Source of the DNA: an uncultured Clostridia bacterium
GTDB lineage: Bacteria; Bacillota; Clostridia; HGM11327
Direction of reading: 5' to 3'
Assembly: GCA_905210525.1 (NCBI GenBank)
Contig: CAJLXE010000052.1
Coordinates: 1 to 9,024 of the forward strand
DNA length: 9,024 bases
Under the pieces are notes generated by a model that worked only from the letters and a program-made list of their open reading frames with translations, did no database searches and was not told where the DNA came from. Numbering within the stretch: the stretch's first letter is position 1; every line of letters begins with the position of its first letter. Position numbers and translations under genes: made by a program. This document shows positions 1 to 6,164 of the stretch, piece by piece.

Positions 1-87
1 AGTGCTTTTTTTGAATTAATGCCATATTTTTTGAGTTTAACGCAAAAATCTGCTAAATTGCTTATTGAAATGCCTGAAAATCGGGTA

Positions 88-116
88 TTGCAAATTTGTA
101 TAAAATATGTTATAAT
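88..116 (+). promoter_or_regulatory. Distal promoter upstream of secG
   Basis: A -35 box TTGCAA (88-93) and a perfect -10 box TATAAT (111-116) are separated by 17 bp, the optimal spacing for the vegetative sigma factor. Transcription would begin near 123, giving secG an untranslated leader of about 116 nt. The leader starts with a hairpin (128-161). The 87 bases to the left are AT-rich and I recognise no gene in them. Confidence 0.7.
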
Positions 117-127
117 AATTATATAGC

Positions 128-161
128 GTCGGCACAAAGGGTATATCCTTTCAACGCCGAT
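128..161 (+). other. Hairpin at the 5' end of the secG leader
   Basis: Two stacked helices are visible. The outer stem pairs 128-133 with 156-161 (GTCGGC with GCCGAT, one G-U pair). The inner stem pairs AAAGG (136-140) with CCTTT (147-151) around a six-base loop. It begins about 5 nt after the predicted transcription start at 123. No U-run follows, so it is not a terminator. It may be a 5' stabilising hairpin or part of a regulatory leader; I do not recognise a known riboswitch class. Confidence 0.45.
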
Positions 162-224
162 AGATTTATAACAAAAAGTACATTATATTCGGAAAGGATT
201 GACGGCTCAGAATTGTGCGCGTCA

Positions 225-233
225 TGGTATAAT
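225..233 (+). promoter_or_regulatory. Extended -10 promoter next to the secG start codon
   Basis: TGGTATAAT is a perfect extended -10 element (TGn followed by TATAAT at 228-233). No good -35 lies 16-18 bp upstream; the nearest TTGACG (199-204) is 23 bp away. Only five bases separate the -10 from the secG ATG at 239, so a transcript from here would start at or next to the start codon. The same nonamer TGGTATAAT serves as the -10 of the remB-gyrB promoter at 6303-6311. Confidence 0.45.
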
Positions 234-238
234 CGGTC

Positions 239-493
239 ATGGAAGTATTAAAATATATAGGTATGAGCATTCTGCTTATTATCGACGTTATTATTATTGT
301 ATGCGTGCTTATGCAGTCGTCTAAATCATCCGGCTTGTCCGGCTTGGTATCGGGCGGCGCGGAAACATTTTTCGGCAAACATAAATCGCAGGATACAGAA
401 GCAAAACTGCAAAGAATTGTAAAGATTGCAGGCATCATATTTGTTGTGCTGAGCATTCTTCTTACAACTCTCATAAACAGAGCCGGAGCATAA
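239..493 (+). CDS. secG: SecG, protein translocase subunit
   Basis: Small inner-membrane subunit of the SecYEG channel, which helps SecA-driven export of unfolded proteins. The 84-residue product has the standard SecG plan. A first hydrophobic helix spans about residues 7-25. The cytoplasmic loop carries the conserved Q-S-S/G-rich segment (residues 26-46, with SGLSGLVSGG and the following FFG). A second helix spans about 60-78. The length is normal for the Firmicutes. The ATG at 239 is the first possible start because an in-frame stop lies at 230-232. It has no Shine-Dalgarno next to it: the nearest purine tract, GGAAAGG (191-197), is 41 nt upstream. The gene appears to be a single-gene unit, with promoters upstream and a hairpin terminator at 518-555. 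Identification is firm from topology and the loop motif. Confidence 0.93.
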   Translation: MEVLKYIGMSILLIIDVIIIVCVLMQSSKSSGLSGLVSGGAETFFGKHKSQDTEAKLQRIVKIAGIIFVVLSILLTTLINRAGA

Positions 494-517
494 AAATATA
501 TTGACGGCAAGAATACA

Positions 518-555
518 AAGCGGCATCATAACGGTGTCGCTTATTTATTTTTATT
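518..555 (+). terminator. Intrinsic terminator after secG
   Basis: A 10-bp stem pairs 518-527 (AAGCGGCATC) with 533-542 (GGTGTCGCTT), including two G-U pairs, around the loop ATAAC (528-532). A T-rich tail (543-555, ATTTATTTTTATT) follows directly. The position, 25 nt after the secG stop, fits a rho-independent terminator that separates secG from cca. Confidence 0.65.
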
Positions 556-565
556 GAAGCCCGGA

Positions 566-597
566 TATAATTGACGGCTTTGCGGGAAAATTATAAT
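566..597 (+). promoter_or_regulatory. Possible cca promoter
   Basis: Two TATAAT hexamers lie just before cca, at 566-571 and 592-597. The first has no convincing -35. The second is preceded by TTGACG (571-576) but at only 15 bp. A promoter is expected here because the secG terminator lies upstream; I cannot decide which element is used. Confidence 0.35.
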
Positions 598-612
598 AAA
601 ACGGAGGCAGAT

Positions 613-1953
613 ATGTTGTCATATCCGCAATGTGTAGGAAAAATAATTAATTTGTTAAGTTCAAACGGATTTAAGGCATATCTTGTGGGCGGGTGCGTCA
701 GGGATACGCTTATGGGAAATGTACCGCACGATTTTGACATTGCTTCGGATGCGCTTCCCGAGCAGATACGGGAAATACTCAAGGATTACAAAATAATACC
801 CACGGGACTCAAGCACGGTACATTGACTGTACTTTCTGACGGTATGCCGATAGAAATAACCACATTTCGTACGGACGGGGAATATACGGACAGCAGACAT
901 CCGGAGAATGTAGCCTTTACGCGTTCGTTCAGAGAGGACGCTATGCGCCGCGATTTTACGGTGAATGCCATGGCGTATAGTCCCGCTGAAGGGGTGATAG
1001 ATTATTTCGGCGGCAGGGCGGATATTGAAAAAAGACTTATCAGATGCGTGGGAGCCCCGGATGAAAGGTTTTGCGAGGATGCGTTGAGAATACTAAGGGC
1101 TTTGCGCTTTGCTTCAACGCTCGGATTTGACATAGAGGAAGATACGTCAAGAGCTGTACGGGAGAATGCAGGGCTTCTCAAAAATATATCGGCAGAACGC
1201 GTCAGAGATGAGTTTGTAAAGCTTATATGCGGTAAAAACGCGGTAAATATTCTCATGCAATACAGCGATGTTATAGGCGTATTTATTCCGGAGATATTGC
1301 CTATGATAGGTTTTCAACAGCATAATCCGCATCATATATACGATGTGTGGGAGCATACGGTAAGGGCCGTCGGCAGTATTCCGCCGATACCGTACTTAAG
1401 GCTTGCTGCATTTTTTCACGATTCGGGAAAACCCGATACTTTTCAAAAAGACGAAAACGGCGTAGGACATTTTTACGGTCATGCGGAAAAAAGCTGTAAA
1501 AAGGCGTGTGCGGCAATGGAACGTCTCAGATTTGACAGACACACAGAGGATAAAGTTCTCAACATAATACGATATCATGACCTTAATATTGCACAGAGCC
1601 CAAAAGCTGTCAAAAGATGCATGAATAAAATGTCACCCGATACGTTTTTTGATGTTATTGATATGTTTCGTGCGGATAACTCGGCAAAGAGTCCTTTATA
1701 CGCTTCACGTGTGCATGATTTTGACGAGCTTGAACGTATTGCAAAAGATATTGTGGCGGAGCGGGCGTGTTTTTCGTTGGCTTCACTTGCGGTTAACGGT
1801 GTTGATCTTATAAATGCAGGCATACCCAAGGGCAAAAAAATAGGGGAGACGTTGAATTGTCTGCTTGAACTCGTTATAAATGAAGAGCTTGAAAACGATA
1901 AGGACGTGCTTATGGGGTATGTTCTCGAAAACCGTGAACGGTTTTCACAATAA
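613..1953 (+). CDS. cca: tRNA CCA-adding enzyme with HD domain
   Basis: Template-independent nucleotidyltransferase that builds or repairs the 3'-CCA end of tRNA. The 446-residue protein has the class II plan. The GGCVRD loop is at 26-31 and the catalytic HDFDIAS, with metal-binding D40 and D42, at 39-45. RRDFTVNAM follows at 112-120. The EDALR base-selecting motif (EDxxR) is at 155-159. The C-terminal half adds an HD-type domain with H248, H269-D270 and K273, as in bacterial enzymes annotated as multifunctional CCA proteins. I chose the ATG at 613 because GGAGG (603-607) lies five bases upstream. The frame is open back to a TTG at 571, but that start has no ribosome-binding site. A poly(A) polymerase of the same family cannot be strictly excluded, but the EDxxR motif and HD domain favour CCA addition. 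Confidence 0.9.
   Translation: MLSYPQCVGKIINLLSSNGFKAYLVGGCVRDTLMGNVPHDFDIASDALPEQIREILKDYKIIPTGLKHGTLTVLSDGMPIEITTFRTDGEYTDSRHPENVAFTRSFREDAMRRDFTVNAMAYSPAEGVIDYFGGRADIEKRLIRCVGAPDERFCEDALRILRALRFASTLGFDIEEDTSRAVRENAGLLKNISAERVRDEFVKLICGKNAVNILMQYSDVIGVFIPEILPMIGFQQHNPHHIYDVWEHTVRAVGSIPPIPYLRLAAFFHDSGKPDTFQKDENGVGHFYGHAEKSCKKACAAMERLRFDRHTEDKVLNIIRYHDLNIAQSPKAVKRCMNKMSPDTFFDVIDMFRADNSAKSPLYASRVHDFDELERIAKDIVAERACFSLASLAVNGVDLINAGIPKGKKIGETLNCLLELVINEELENDKDVLMGYVLENRERFSQ
1927..1946 (+). repeat. Perfect inverted repeat at the 3' end of cca
   Basis: GAAAACCGT (1927-1935) and ACGGTTTTC (1938-1946) are exact reverse complements separated by GA. They form a hairpin overlapping the last codons of cca, with the stop at 1951-1953. 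An interrupted T-rich stretch (1959-1968) follows about 12 nt later. It could act as a weak terminator or protect the mRNA 3' end. It also encodes the ordinary C-terminal residues ENRERF, so it may be coincidental. Confidence 0.4.
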
Positions 1954-1959
1954 AATCAT

Positions 1960-1996
1960 TTTAAATTTGAGCCAAATTATAGTATAATTGTAATAT
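1960..1996 (+). promoter_or_regulatory. Probable promoter of the regulator-peptidase operon
   Basis: A perfect TATAAT (1983-1988) lies 17 bp after a weak -35, TTTAAA (1960-1965). A second arrangement, TTGAGC (1967-1972) with TAATAT (1991-1996) at 18 bp, overlaps it. Either gives a short leader before the coding sequence at 2027. Confidence 0.5.
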
Positions 1997-2013
1997 AAAA
2001 GTGAAAGGATAAA

Positions 2014-2040
2014 ATGCGGCAGACATATGATAAACTTTAA
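2014..2040 (+). other. Eight-codon upstream ORF overlapping the regulator start
   Basis: AAAGG (2004-2008) is five bases before an ATG at 2014. That ATG opens an eight-codon ORF (MRQTYDKL) ending at TAA 2038-2040. The regulator ATG at 2027 lies inside it in another frame and is 18 nt from the same Shine-Dalgarno. Ribosomes that load here could terminate and reinitiate at 2027. Whether the peptide is made is inference. Confidence 0.35.
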
Positions 2041-3043
2041 CGGGCTTGAAAATGCGTGCACCGAACTGTTCAAAAGAACAGGCATATCTATTGAGATTCA
2101 GGACAATAACTCAACTGTTGTTTATAAAAGCAACGTCAGACAGGAAATAACGCTGTCTGATAATTGCGCTTCGACTGTTCCGCGTTCAAACAAAAATCTT
2201 GTTATTTATGCGCTTTCGGCAGACGGCAGTTCTCCCGGGGAGGTGGCGATGCAGCTTATATCCGCATATATAGAGCCTTTTCTGGCGAACGACAATGCGT
2301 ATGGAATTTTCGGCGATTTTATATACGGCAAAATAAGCGAAGATATATTTGAACAGCTTCTGGATTCATATAATATATCAAATAACATAACATACAGGCT
2401 TTATCTTATACGCTGTACTCCTCAGCAGACAGACGATGTTCTTTATATTGCAAGGGAAATATCGGATGCGACAAAGGGCGATATACTGTTTAAGCTGAAC
2501 AGCGAGAATATAATTCTGATAAAAGAGTGTGAATCCGAGCTTTCCGTAGAGGAAGCGGAAGAACTTGCTGATGCGCTTGTTCAGAGCATATCTATTGAGA
2601 CAAACAGCGGAATTGTGTCGATATCTGCCAGCCATGTATATACATCTCTTACCCATGTAAAGAAAGCGTACGGATGCGCGGCTGACGCAATGCGTTTGGG
2701 CGCGGTATGTTCGGCGGGAAAAAACGTTTATATATCCGAAAAACTTAGCGTTGAATTTTTCCTTGATATGCTTCCGGAAAACATACTGAGGGAATTTCTG
2801 GCACTGCATTCGGGGCAAACGATATCGGAAGCATGGGATGACAAAATGATTGAAACGGTTCAGTCGCTTTTTGACAATAATCTTAACATGAGTGTTACGG
2901 CAAGGGAGCTTTATACTCACAGAAATACTCTTGTTTACAGACTCGATAAAATAAAAAAGATATCGGGTTTTGACCTTAAGACTTTTGATGACGCCGTAAT
3001 GTTTAAAATATTAATGACGGCAGATAAGCTTATAAACAAATAA
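2027..3043 (+). CDS. PucR/CdaR-family transcriptional regulator
   Basis: Likely DNA-binding regulator of 338 residues. The C-terminal 65 residues match the PucR-type helix-turn-helix (HTH_30): M274 begins the domain and the hallmark HRNTLVYRL is at 298-306, preceded by the TARELY helix at 291-296. The middle region (about 115-260) resembles the degenerate GGDEF-like domain of CdaR/PucR proteins, including an S..H.....AY..A motif around 206-220. The N-terminal 100 residues, beginning with a segment containing IEIQDNNS, look like a small sensor domain whose ligand I cannot name. No transmembrane segment is visible. The ATG at 2027 is the only near start in frame, but its Shine-Dalgarno is 18 nt away and better placed for a mini-ORF. 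The S41 peptidase gene follows after 29 nt, so the two are probably co-transcribed. The target is unknown. Confidence 0.8.
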   Translation: MINFNGLENACTELFKRTGISIEIQDNNSTVVYKSNVRQEITLSDNCASTVPRSNKNLVIYALSADGSSPGEVAMQLISAYIEPFLANDNAYGIFGDFIYGKISEDIFEQLLDSYNISNNITYRLYLIRCTPQQTDDVLYIAREISDATKGDILFKLNSENIILIKECESELSVEEAEELADALVQSISIETNSGIVSISASHVYTSLTHVKKAYGCAADAMRLGAVCSAGKNVYISEKLSVEFFLDMLPENILREFLALHSGQTISEAWDDKMIETVQSLFDNNLNMSVTARELYTHRNTLVYRLDKIKKISGFDLKTFDDAVMFKILMTADKLINK

Positions 3044-3072
3044 AATATATAAATGCGGAAAGGGTGAGTGCC

Positions 3073-4308
3073 GTGAGGCAAAATCAAAATAATGTTATGG
3101 TATCAAAACGTAAATATATAAGGGGTATAATAATATCGGTGCTTGTGACGGTGCTGCTGATTGTGGCAGGCGGGGCGGTATTTTTTAAATATGCCGATGT
3201 TTATGGGGTAATAGCGCAGTTAAGCGGAAGCAAGTCGCCGGTTGTAAAGCTTGAATCCATACTTAAATCGGTTATGAACGGTCATATAAAGGAGCTTGAC
3301 GAAGAAACGCTTATTGACGCAGCGATAAAAGGAATGCTCAAGGCTGTTGACGATCCTTATACGTATTACCTTAATTCGGATGAGTATGACTCGTTTTTTT
3401 CTTCAAAGAATCCGACTTTTACGGGCATAGGCGTGTCGGTTGATCTTGAAGCTTATACGGATTCCGTGCTTGTTAAAGAGGTGTATAAAGAAAGCGGTGC
3501 TTTCGTTGCCGGAATAAAAGCAGATGACAGAATAGTAGCTGTGAACGGTGTACGCTGCACGGCTGACAATAAGGACGAAATGCTTGCTCAGGCAAAGGGC
3601 GAGGAAGGAACTTGGGTTAAAGTAACGGTACTGCGTGATTCCGAGGAGATTGAATTTGAAGTTGAACGGCGTACAGTGCGCGTAGAGCTTGCCGTGTCGA
3701 ATATATACAACGATTCGATAGGCTATATACGTCTCAGATCGTTTCAGGCGGCGGCAGAGGGCGATTTCAATAAACTGCTTGACGAACTGCTTGAAAAGAA
3801 TATAACGGGTCTTATAGTGGATTTGCGCGGAAACGGCGGAGGATACAAGGATGTTGCGGTGCGTCTGGCAGATCATTTTATACCTAAGGGAACGGTGTAT
3901 AAGTCCGTGAATAACAAGGGCGTCGTTGACAGCGATACGTCAAGCGGAAACATGATAAATATTCCGTTCGTGTTGCTTGTGGACGGAAATTCAGCGTCGG
4001 CGTCTGAACTTTTTGCCGGAGCGGTTCAGGATTACGGAACGGGACTTCTTATAGGAACAAAAACATTCGGTAAGGGCATTGTGCAGTACACATACCGTCT
4101 TTCAGACGGCAGTTATTATCAATATACGGCTGAAACATGGCTTACACCGAACGGCAGATATATTCATGAAATAGGTCTTACACCGGATATTACGGTTGAA
4201 ATGGATGAGGAAACCGTTTCGTATATAGATTCGCATCCGACATTGATTCCGTCAACGGATTATGACAAACAGCTTGCGGCGGCAATAGAAGCACTTTCGG
4301 GAAAATAA
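3073..4308 (+). CDS. ctpA: S41 C-terminal processing peptidase, CtpA/CtpB type
   Basis: Membrane-anchored serine protease acting outside the cytoplasmic membrane. The 411-residue protein has an N-terminal signal-anchor helix (about 18-38) after a basic KRK. It then has a PDZ domain (about 115-195, starting at TGIGV) that binds substrate C-termini, and the S41 catalytic domain. The Ser-Lys pair is clear: S309 in NSASASE (306-312) and K334 in GKGIVQ (333-338), with Q338 completing the CtpB-like triad. The 25-residue Ser-Lys spacing is that of Prc and CtpB. I chose GTG 3073 because GGAAAGG (3057-3063) lies nine bases upstream; GTG 3064 touches the Shine-Dalgarno. The gene lies 29 nt after the PucR-like regulator and ends at a strong terminator. 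CtpA and CtpB paralogues cannot be told apart here. In Bacillus, CtpB acts in sporulation signalling, but nothing in this window ties the gene to sporulation. Confidence 0.9.
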   Translation: MRQNQNNVMVSKRKYIRGIIISVLVTVLLIVAGGAVFFKYADVYGVIAQLSGSKSPVVKLESILKSVMNGHIKELDEETLIDAAIKGMLKAVDDPYTYYLNSDEYDSFFSSKNPTFTGIGVSVDLEAYTDSVLVKEVYKESGAFVAGIKADDRIVAVNGVRCTADNKDEMLAQAKGEEGTWVKVTVLRDSEEIEFEVERRTVRVELAVSNIYNDSIGYIRLRSFQAAAEGDFNKLLDELLEKNITGLIVDLRGNGGGYKDVAVRLADHFIPKGTVYKSVNNKGVVDSDTSSGNMINIPFVLLVDGNSASASELFAGAVQDYGTGLLIGTKTFGKGIVQYTYRLSDGSYYQYTAETWLTPNGRYIHEIGLTPDITVEMDEETVSYIDSHPTLIPSTDYDKQLAAAIEALSGK

Positions 4309-4347
4309 AGACGGATATTGAGATAAGGATATCGAAAATATAAAAAG

Positions 4348-4382
4348 CAGTCCTTTGTATGATCAGCTCATACAGAGGACTG
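4348..4382. terminator. Bidirectional intrinsic terminator between convergent genes
   Basis: A 15-bp stem with one G-U pair joins 4348-4362 and 4368-4382 around the loop TCAGC. The plus strand continues TTGTATTTATTGTT. The minus strand continues CTTTTTATATTTTC. It lies 39 nt after the peptidase stop and 35 nt after the stop of the VanZ-like gene, so it can end transcription from both sides. Confidence 0.85.
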
Positions 4383-4417
4383 TTGTATTTATTGTTAAAT
4401 TCACAGATGAAATTTAT

Positions 4418-4981
4418 TTACTTCTTGATTGCGTTTTTAATACCCATAAAAATTGACACGGAAACAACAATCCCCAATGAATTTAAGATGATATCGTTCA
4501 GATCAAAAGCTCTGCCGAAAATAGGCTGAAACACTTCGATAGCTACAACGACCGCAAGCCCGACAATGACGGATTTTTTCCACGTCGTATTTTTGTGCGA
4601 TAAAGGATAAAGTATGCCGAACGGCAGGAACATCAGGAAGTTTCCGATTGTTTCTGCATTGATATTGCTTAAGAAATCGGGTATAAGGTCGATTGCGCCG
4701 CCGAACCAGTTTATTGCCATACCGGAATCGGTATGGTAGAGAAGGCTATACCAAAATATACGCATCGGATCCAATCCTATAACCAAGCATATAAGTCCGG
4801 TCATATAGCAAACGAAAATACACGAAAACAGTTTTGTTGAGACTGCCTCTTTGCTTTTTCTGAACCTTATAAAACCGTATATTGCACTTACGGCTAACGC
4901 AATAGGCAACGCTTGCAGAAAATAACCTATATATGTTGAAAAAAACAGATATTGAAAATTCATGTTATCAGGGAAATACAT
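4418..4981 (-). CDS. VanZ-like family membrane protein
   Basis: Integral membrane protein of 187 residues in the VanZ-like family, whose founder gives low-level teicoplanin resistance; most members have no known role. Hydrophobic segments lie at about 11-38, 51-70, 113-128, 136-154 and 164-182. The family signature is clear: N114 with LMFLPFG (116-122), E149 and Q152 in a membrane helix, R157 and D160 to D163, then N167 to G170. The start is an ATG with AAAGGA seven bases upstream on the minus strand, the best-formed translation start in the window. The gene lies 92 nt downstream of thrB on the same strand with no clear minus-strand terminator between them, so read-through from the thrB promoter is likely. 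There are no vanA-type genes nearby, so calling it a resistance gene is not justified. Confidence 0.85.
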   Translation of the reverse strand: MYFPDNMNFQYLFFSTYIGYFLQALPIALAVSAIYGFIRFRKSKEAVSTKLFSCIFVCYMTGLICLVIGLDPMRIFWYSLLYHTDSGMAINWFGGAIDLIPDFLSNINAETIGNFLMFLPFGILYPLSHKNTTWKKSVIVGLAVVVAIEVFQPIFGRAFDLNDIILNSLGIVVSVSIFMGIKNAIKK

Positions 4982-5067
4982 AATAAATTCCTTTACGGTT
5001 TTTTTATTTGTTTTGTTATTGTGCTGAACAGAATTGCGGTATGGTATTGTTTCTGTTTATGCTTTGC

Positions 5068-5092
5068 AGGCGGTCATATGCCGCCTTTTTTT
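5068..5092 (+). terminator. Terminator-like hairpin oriented antisense to thrB
   Basis: AGGCGG (5068-5073) pairs with CCGCCT (5081-5086), followed by seven T residues (5086-5092) on the plus strand. The thrB stop codon (5074-5076, minus) is in the loop, and the T-run corresponds to thrB lysine codons. No plus-strand gene ends here. It would stop plus-strand transcription running into thrB; on the minus strand no U-run follows, so it should not terminate thrB. Confidence 0.4.
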
Positions 5093-5979
5093 ATTATGCT
5101 GGAAAGTCCGGATGCGCATACGCCGTTTGTACGGAATGCGTTGATCATTGCTTCTTTGGCGATTTCCGCAATTTCGCGGTTCTTGCAGAAAGCTATCATT
5201 GCGGAACCTGCGCCGCTTATAACACATCCGTAAGCACCTGCATCAAGCGCGGCGTTTACAACGTCGTCATAACCCTTTATAAGGCTTTTTCTGTACGGCA
5301 TATGTATAACGTCCTGCATTATAAGCTTGCCCATAAGCTCGTATTCGCCCGTTACAAGCGCGTCTACCGCAAGAGACGCAACGGAGGCGGCTGCAACCAC
5401 GTCTTTGCGCGTATAGTTTTCCGGCAGAACCGATCTTGCAACCGAAGTAGAGAGAGGTATTTCCGGTATGGCAACTGCTGCAGCCATATCTTTCGGCAGC
5501 TTTATATGACGTATTATCGGCTCGCCGTTTATGTATGCCGTAATAACCGCACCGCCGTATATTGCGGGAGCTGCATTATCGGGATGACCCTCAAATTCAC
5601 AGGCAAGCTTAAGCATATCTTCATCGGACAACATTCCGTCAAGAAGCTTGTTTGCGGCAAATATACCGGCAAGAGCTGCCGCCGCGCTGCTGCCGAGTCC
5701 TCTGTTGAGAGGTATTCTGTTTATGCAGTGCATATTTATGAAAGGACAATTTTTGCCAGAGTATTCAAATGTTCTTCTGAAAGCACGGTATGTAAGACAG
5801 TTTTCGTCGGCCGGAATTACATCTGCACCGCACCCCTCAACTGTTACGGTATTTTTGCTTTCTGCCTGTTCTACTTCGACAGTGTTGTATAAATCGGGAA
5901 TAATAATGCCTGCGAAATCGAAGCATACGCCTATGTTTGCCGATGTGGCGGGGGCGTTGACAATAATTTTTTCTGCCAT
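5074..5979 (-). CDS. thrB: Homoserine kinase (GHMP kinase family)
   Basis: Cytoplasmic enzyme that phosphorylates L-homoserine with ATP, the step before threonine synthase. The 301-residue protein shows all three GHMP regions. PATSANIG (10-17) leads into FDFAG (20-24). The ATP-binding PLNRGLGSSAAA is at 90-101. The SGAGSAM motif is at 255-261. EGHPDN (130-135), with E130 as the likely magnesium ligand, and the HMPYR motif near the C-terminal third are specific to homoserine kinases. The first motif reads GVCFD where most family members have GPGFD. Translation starts at an ATG with AAGG eight bases upstream. A near-consensus promoter (6063-6091) and two palindromes precede it. No thrC or hom is adjacent; the neighbour downstream is the VanZ-like gene. 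Confidence is high for the family and good for the substrate. Confidence 0.9.
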   Translation of the reverse strand: MAEKIIVNAPATSANIGVCFDFAGIIIPDLYNTVEVEQAESKNTVTVEGCGADVIPADENCLTYRAFRRTFEYSGKNCPFINMHCINRIPLNRGLGSSAAAALAGIFAANKLLDGMLSDEDMLKLACEFEGHPDNAAPAIYGGAVITAYINGEPIIRHIKLPKDMAAAVAIPEIPLSTSVARSVLPENYTRKDVVAAASVASLAVDALVTGEYELMGKLIMQDVIHMPYRKSLIKGYDDVVNAALDAGAYGCVISGAGSAMIAFCKNREIAEIAKEAMINAFRTNGVCASGLSSIIKKGGI

Positions 5980-5984
5980 GAGAA

Positions 5985-6020
5985 TTACCTTGCTTTTGAT
6001 GGAAAAGCTTTTCCTTTCAT
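5985..6020 (-). other. Eleven-residue ORF in the thrB leader
   Basis: On the minus strand an ATG (6018-6020) opens an ORF for MKGKAFPSKAR. Its TAA (5985-5987) overlaps the thrB ribosome-binding site AAGG. It has no good Shine-Dalgarno of its own and no run of Thr or Ile codons, so it does not look like a classical threonine attenuator leader. Translation is uncertain. Confidence 0.2.
6001..6014. repeat. 14-bp palindrome in the thrB leader
   Basis: GGAAAAGCTTTTCC is a perfect palindrome, about 50 nt downstream of the predicted thrB transcription start. It closely resembles the palindrome at 6094-6107, sharing GGAANANNTNTTCC. As RNA it would form only a short tight hairpin, so a DNA operator is the more likely role. 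Confidence 0.5.
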
Positions 6021-6062
6021 AAAAGTTGCGTCAGCATAAATATTCTTAAAAATAACAACGAC

Positions 6063-6091
6063 ATTATACTATAAAATCATTTCAAAGTCAA
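6063..6091 (-). promoter_or_regulatory. thrB promoter
   Basis: On the minus strand a -35 box TTGACT (6091-6086) and a perfect -10 box TATAAT (6068-6063) are 17 bp apart. Transcription should start near 6056 and give thrB a leader of about 77 nt. This is the best sigma-A-type promoter in the window. Confidence 0.8.
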
Positions 6092-6093
6092 TC

Positions 6094-6107
6094 GGAAGAA
6101 GTCTTCC
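6094..6107. repeat. Palindrome abutting the thrB -35 box
   Basis: GGAAGA (6094-6099) and TCTTCC (6102-6107) are inverted repeats with a two-base centre. The element begins two bases upstream of the thrB -35 box and matches the palindrome at 6001-6014 at 10 of 14 positions. The position suits an operator for an activator or repressor. Confidence 0.5.
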
Positions 6108-6111
6108 AAAA

Positions 6112-6135
6112 TGCAAAAACGGCATTGATTTTGCA
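6112..6135. repeat. Seven-bp inverted repeat upstream of thrB
   Basis: TGCAAAA (6112-6118) and TTTTGCA (6129-6135) are exact reverse complements with a 10-bp centre. The element lies just upstream of the palindrome at 6094-6107. It may be a further protein-binding site or may be chance in an AT-rich region. Confidence 0.3.
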
Positions 6136-6164
6136 GGAAATTATTATTAAAAACAGTTTTATCG

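Noticed and set aside
1..126. Open frame of 41 codons from the left edge to TAG at 124-126.
   Set aside because: It is AT-rich, resembles no family I know, and contains a near-consensus promoter (88-116). It could be the tail of a gene to the left but cannot be supported.
571..612. Upstream TTG start for cca, adding 14 residues.
   Set aside because: ATG 613 has GGAGG five bases before it and aligns with the usual Cca N-terminus; TTG 571 has no ribosome-binding site and lies in a promoter-like TTGACG.
2378..2920. Minus-strand frame of 180 codons inside the regulator gene.
   Set aside because: It lies fully inside a confident coding sequence, has shadow-type composition and has no supporting start signals.
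4418..4981. VanZ-like gene as part of a glycopeptide-resistance cluster.
   Set aside because: No vanA, vanH, vanX, vanR or vanS homologue is in the window; VanZ-like proteins are common in Clostridia without such clusters.
5008..5892. Open plus-strand frame of 294 codons covering thrB.
   Set aside because: It is antisense to a well-identified thrB, is rich in Cys, Tyr and Arg in a way typical of shadow frames, and has no ribosome-binding site.
6018..6056. T-box or threonine attenuator in the thrB leader.
   Set aside because: No T-box sequence, terminator/antiterminator pair or Thr/Ile codon run is visible in the 77-nt leader.
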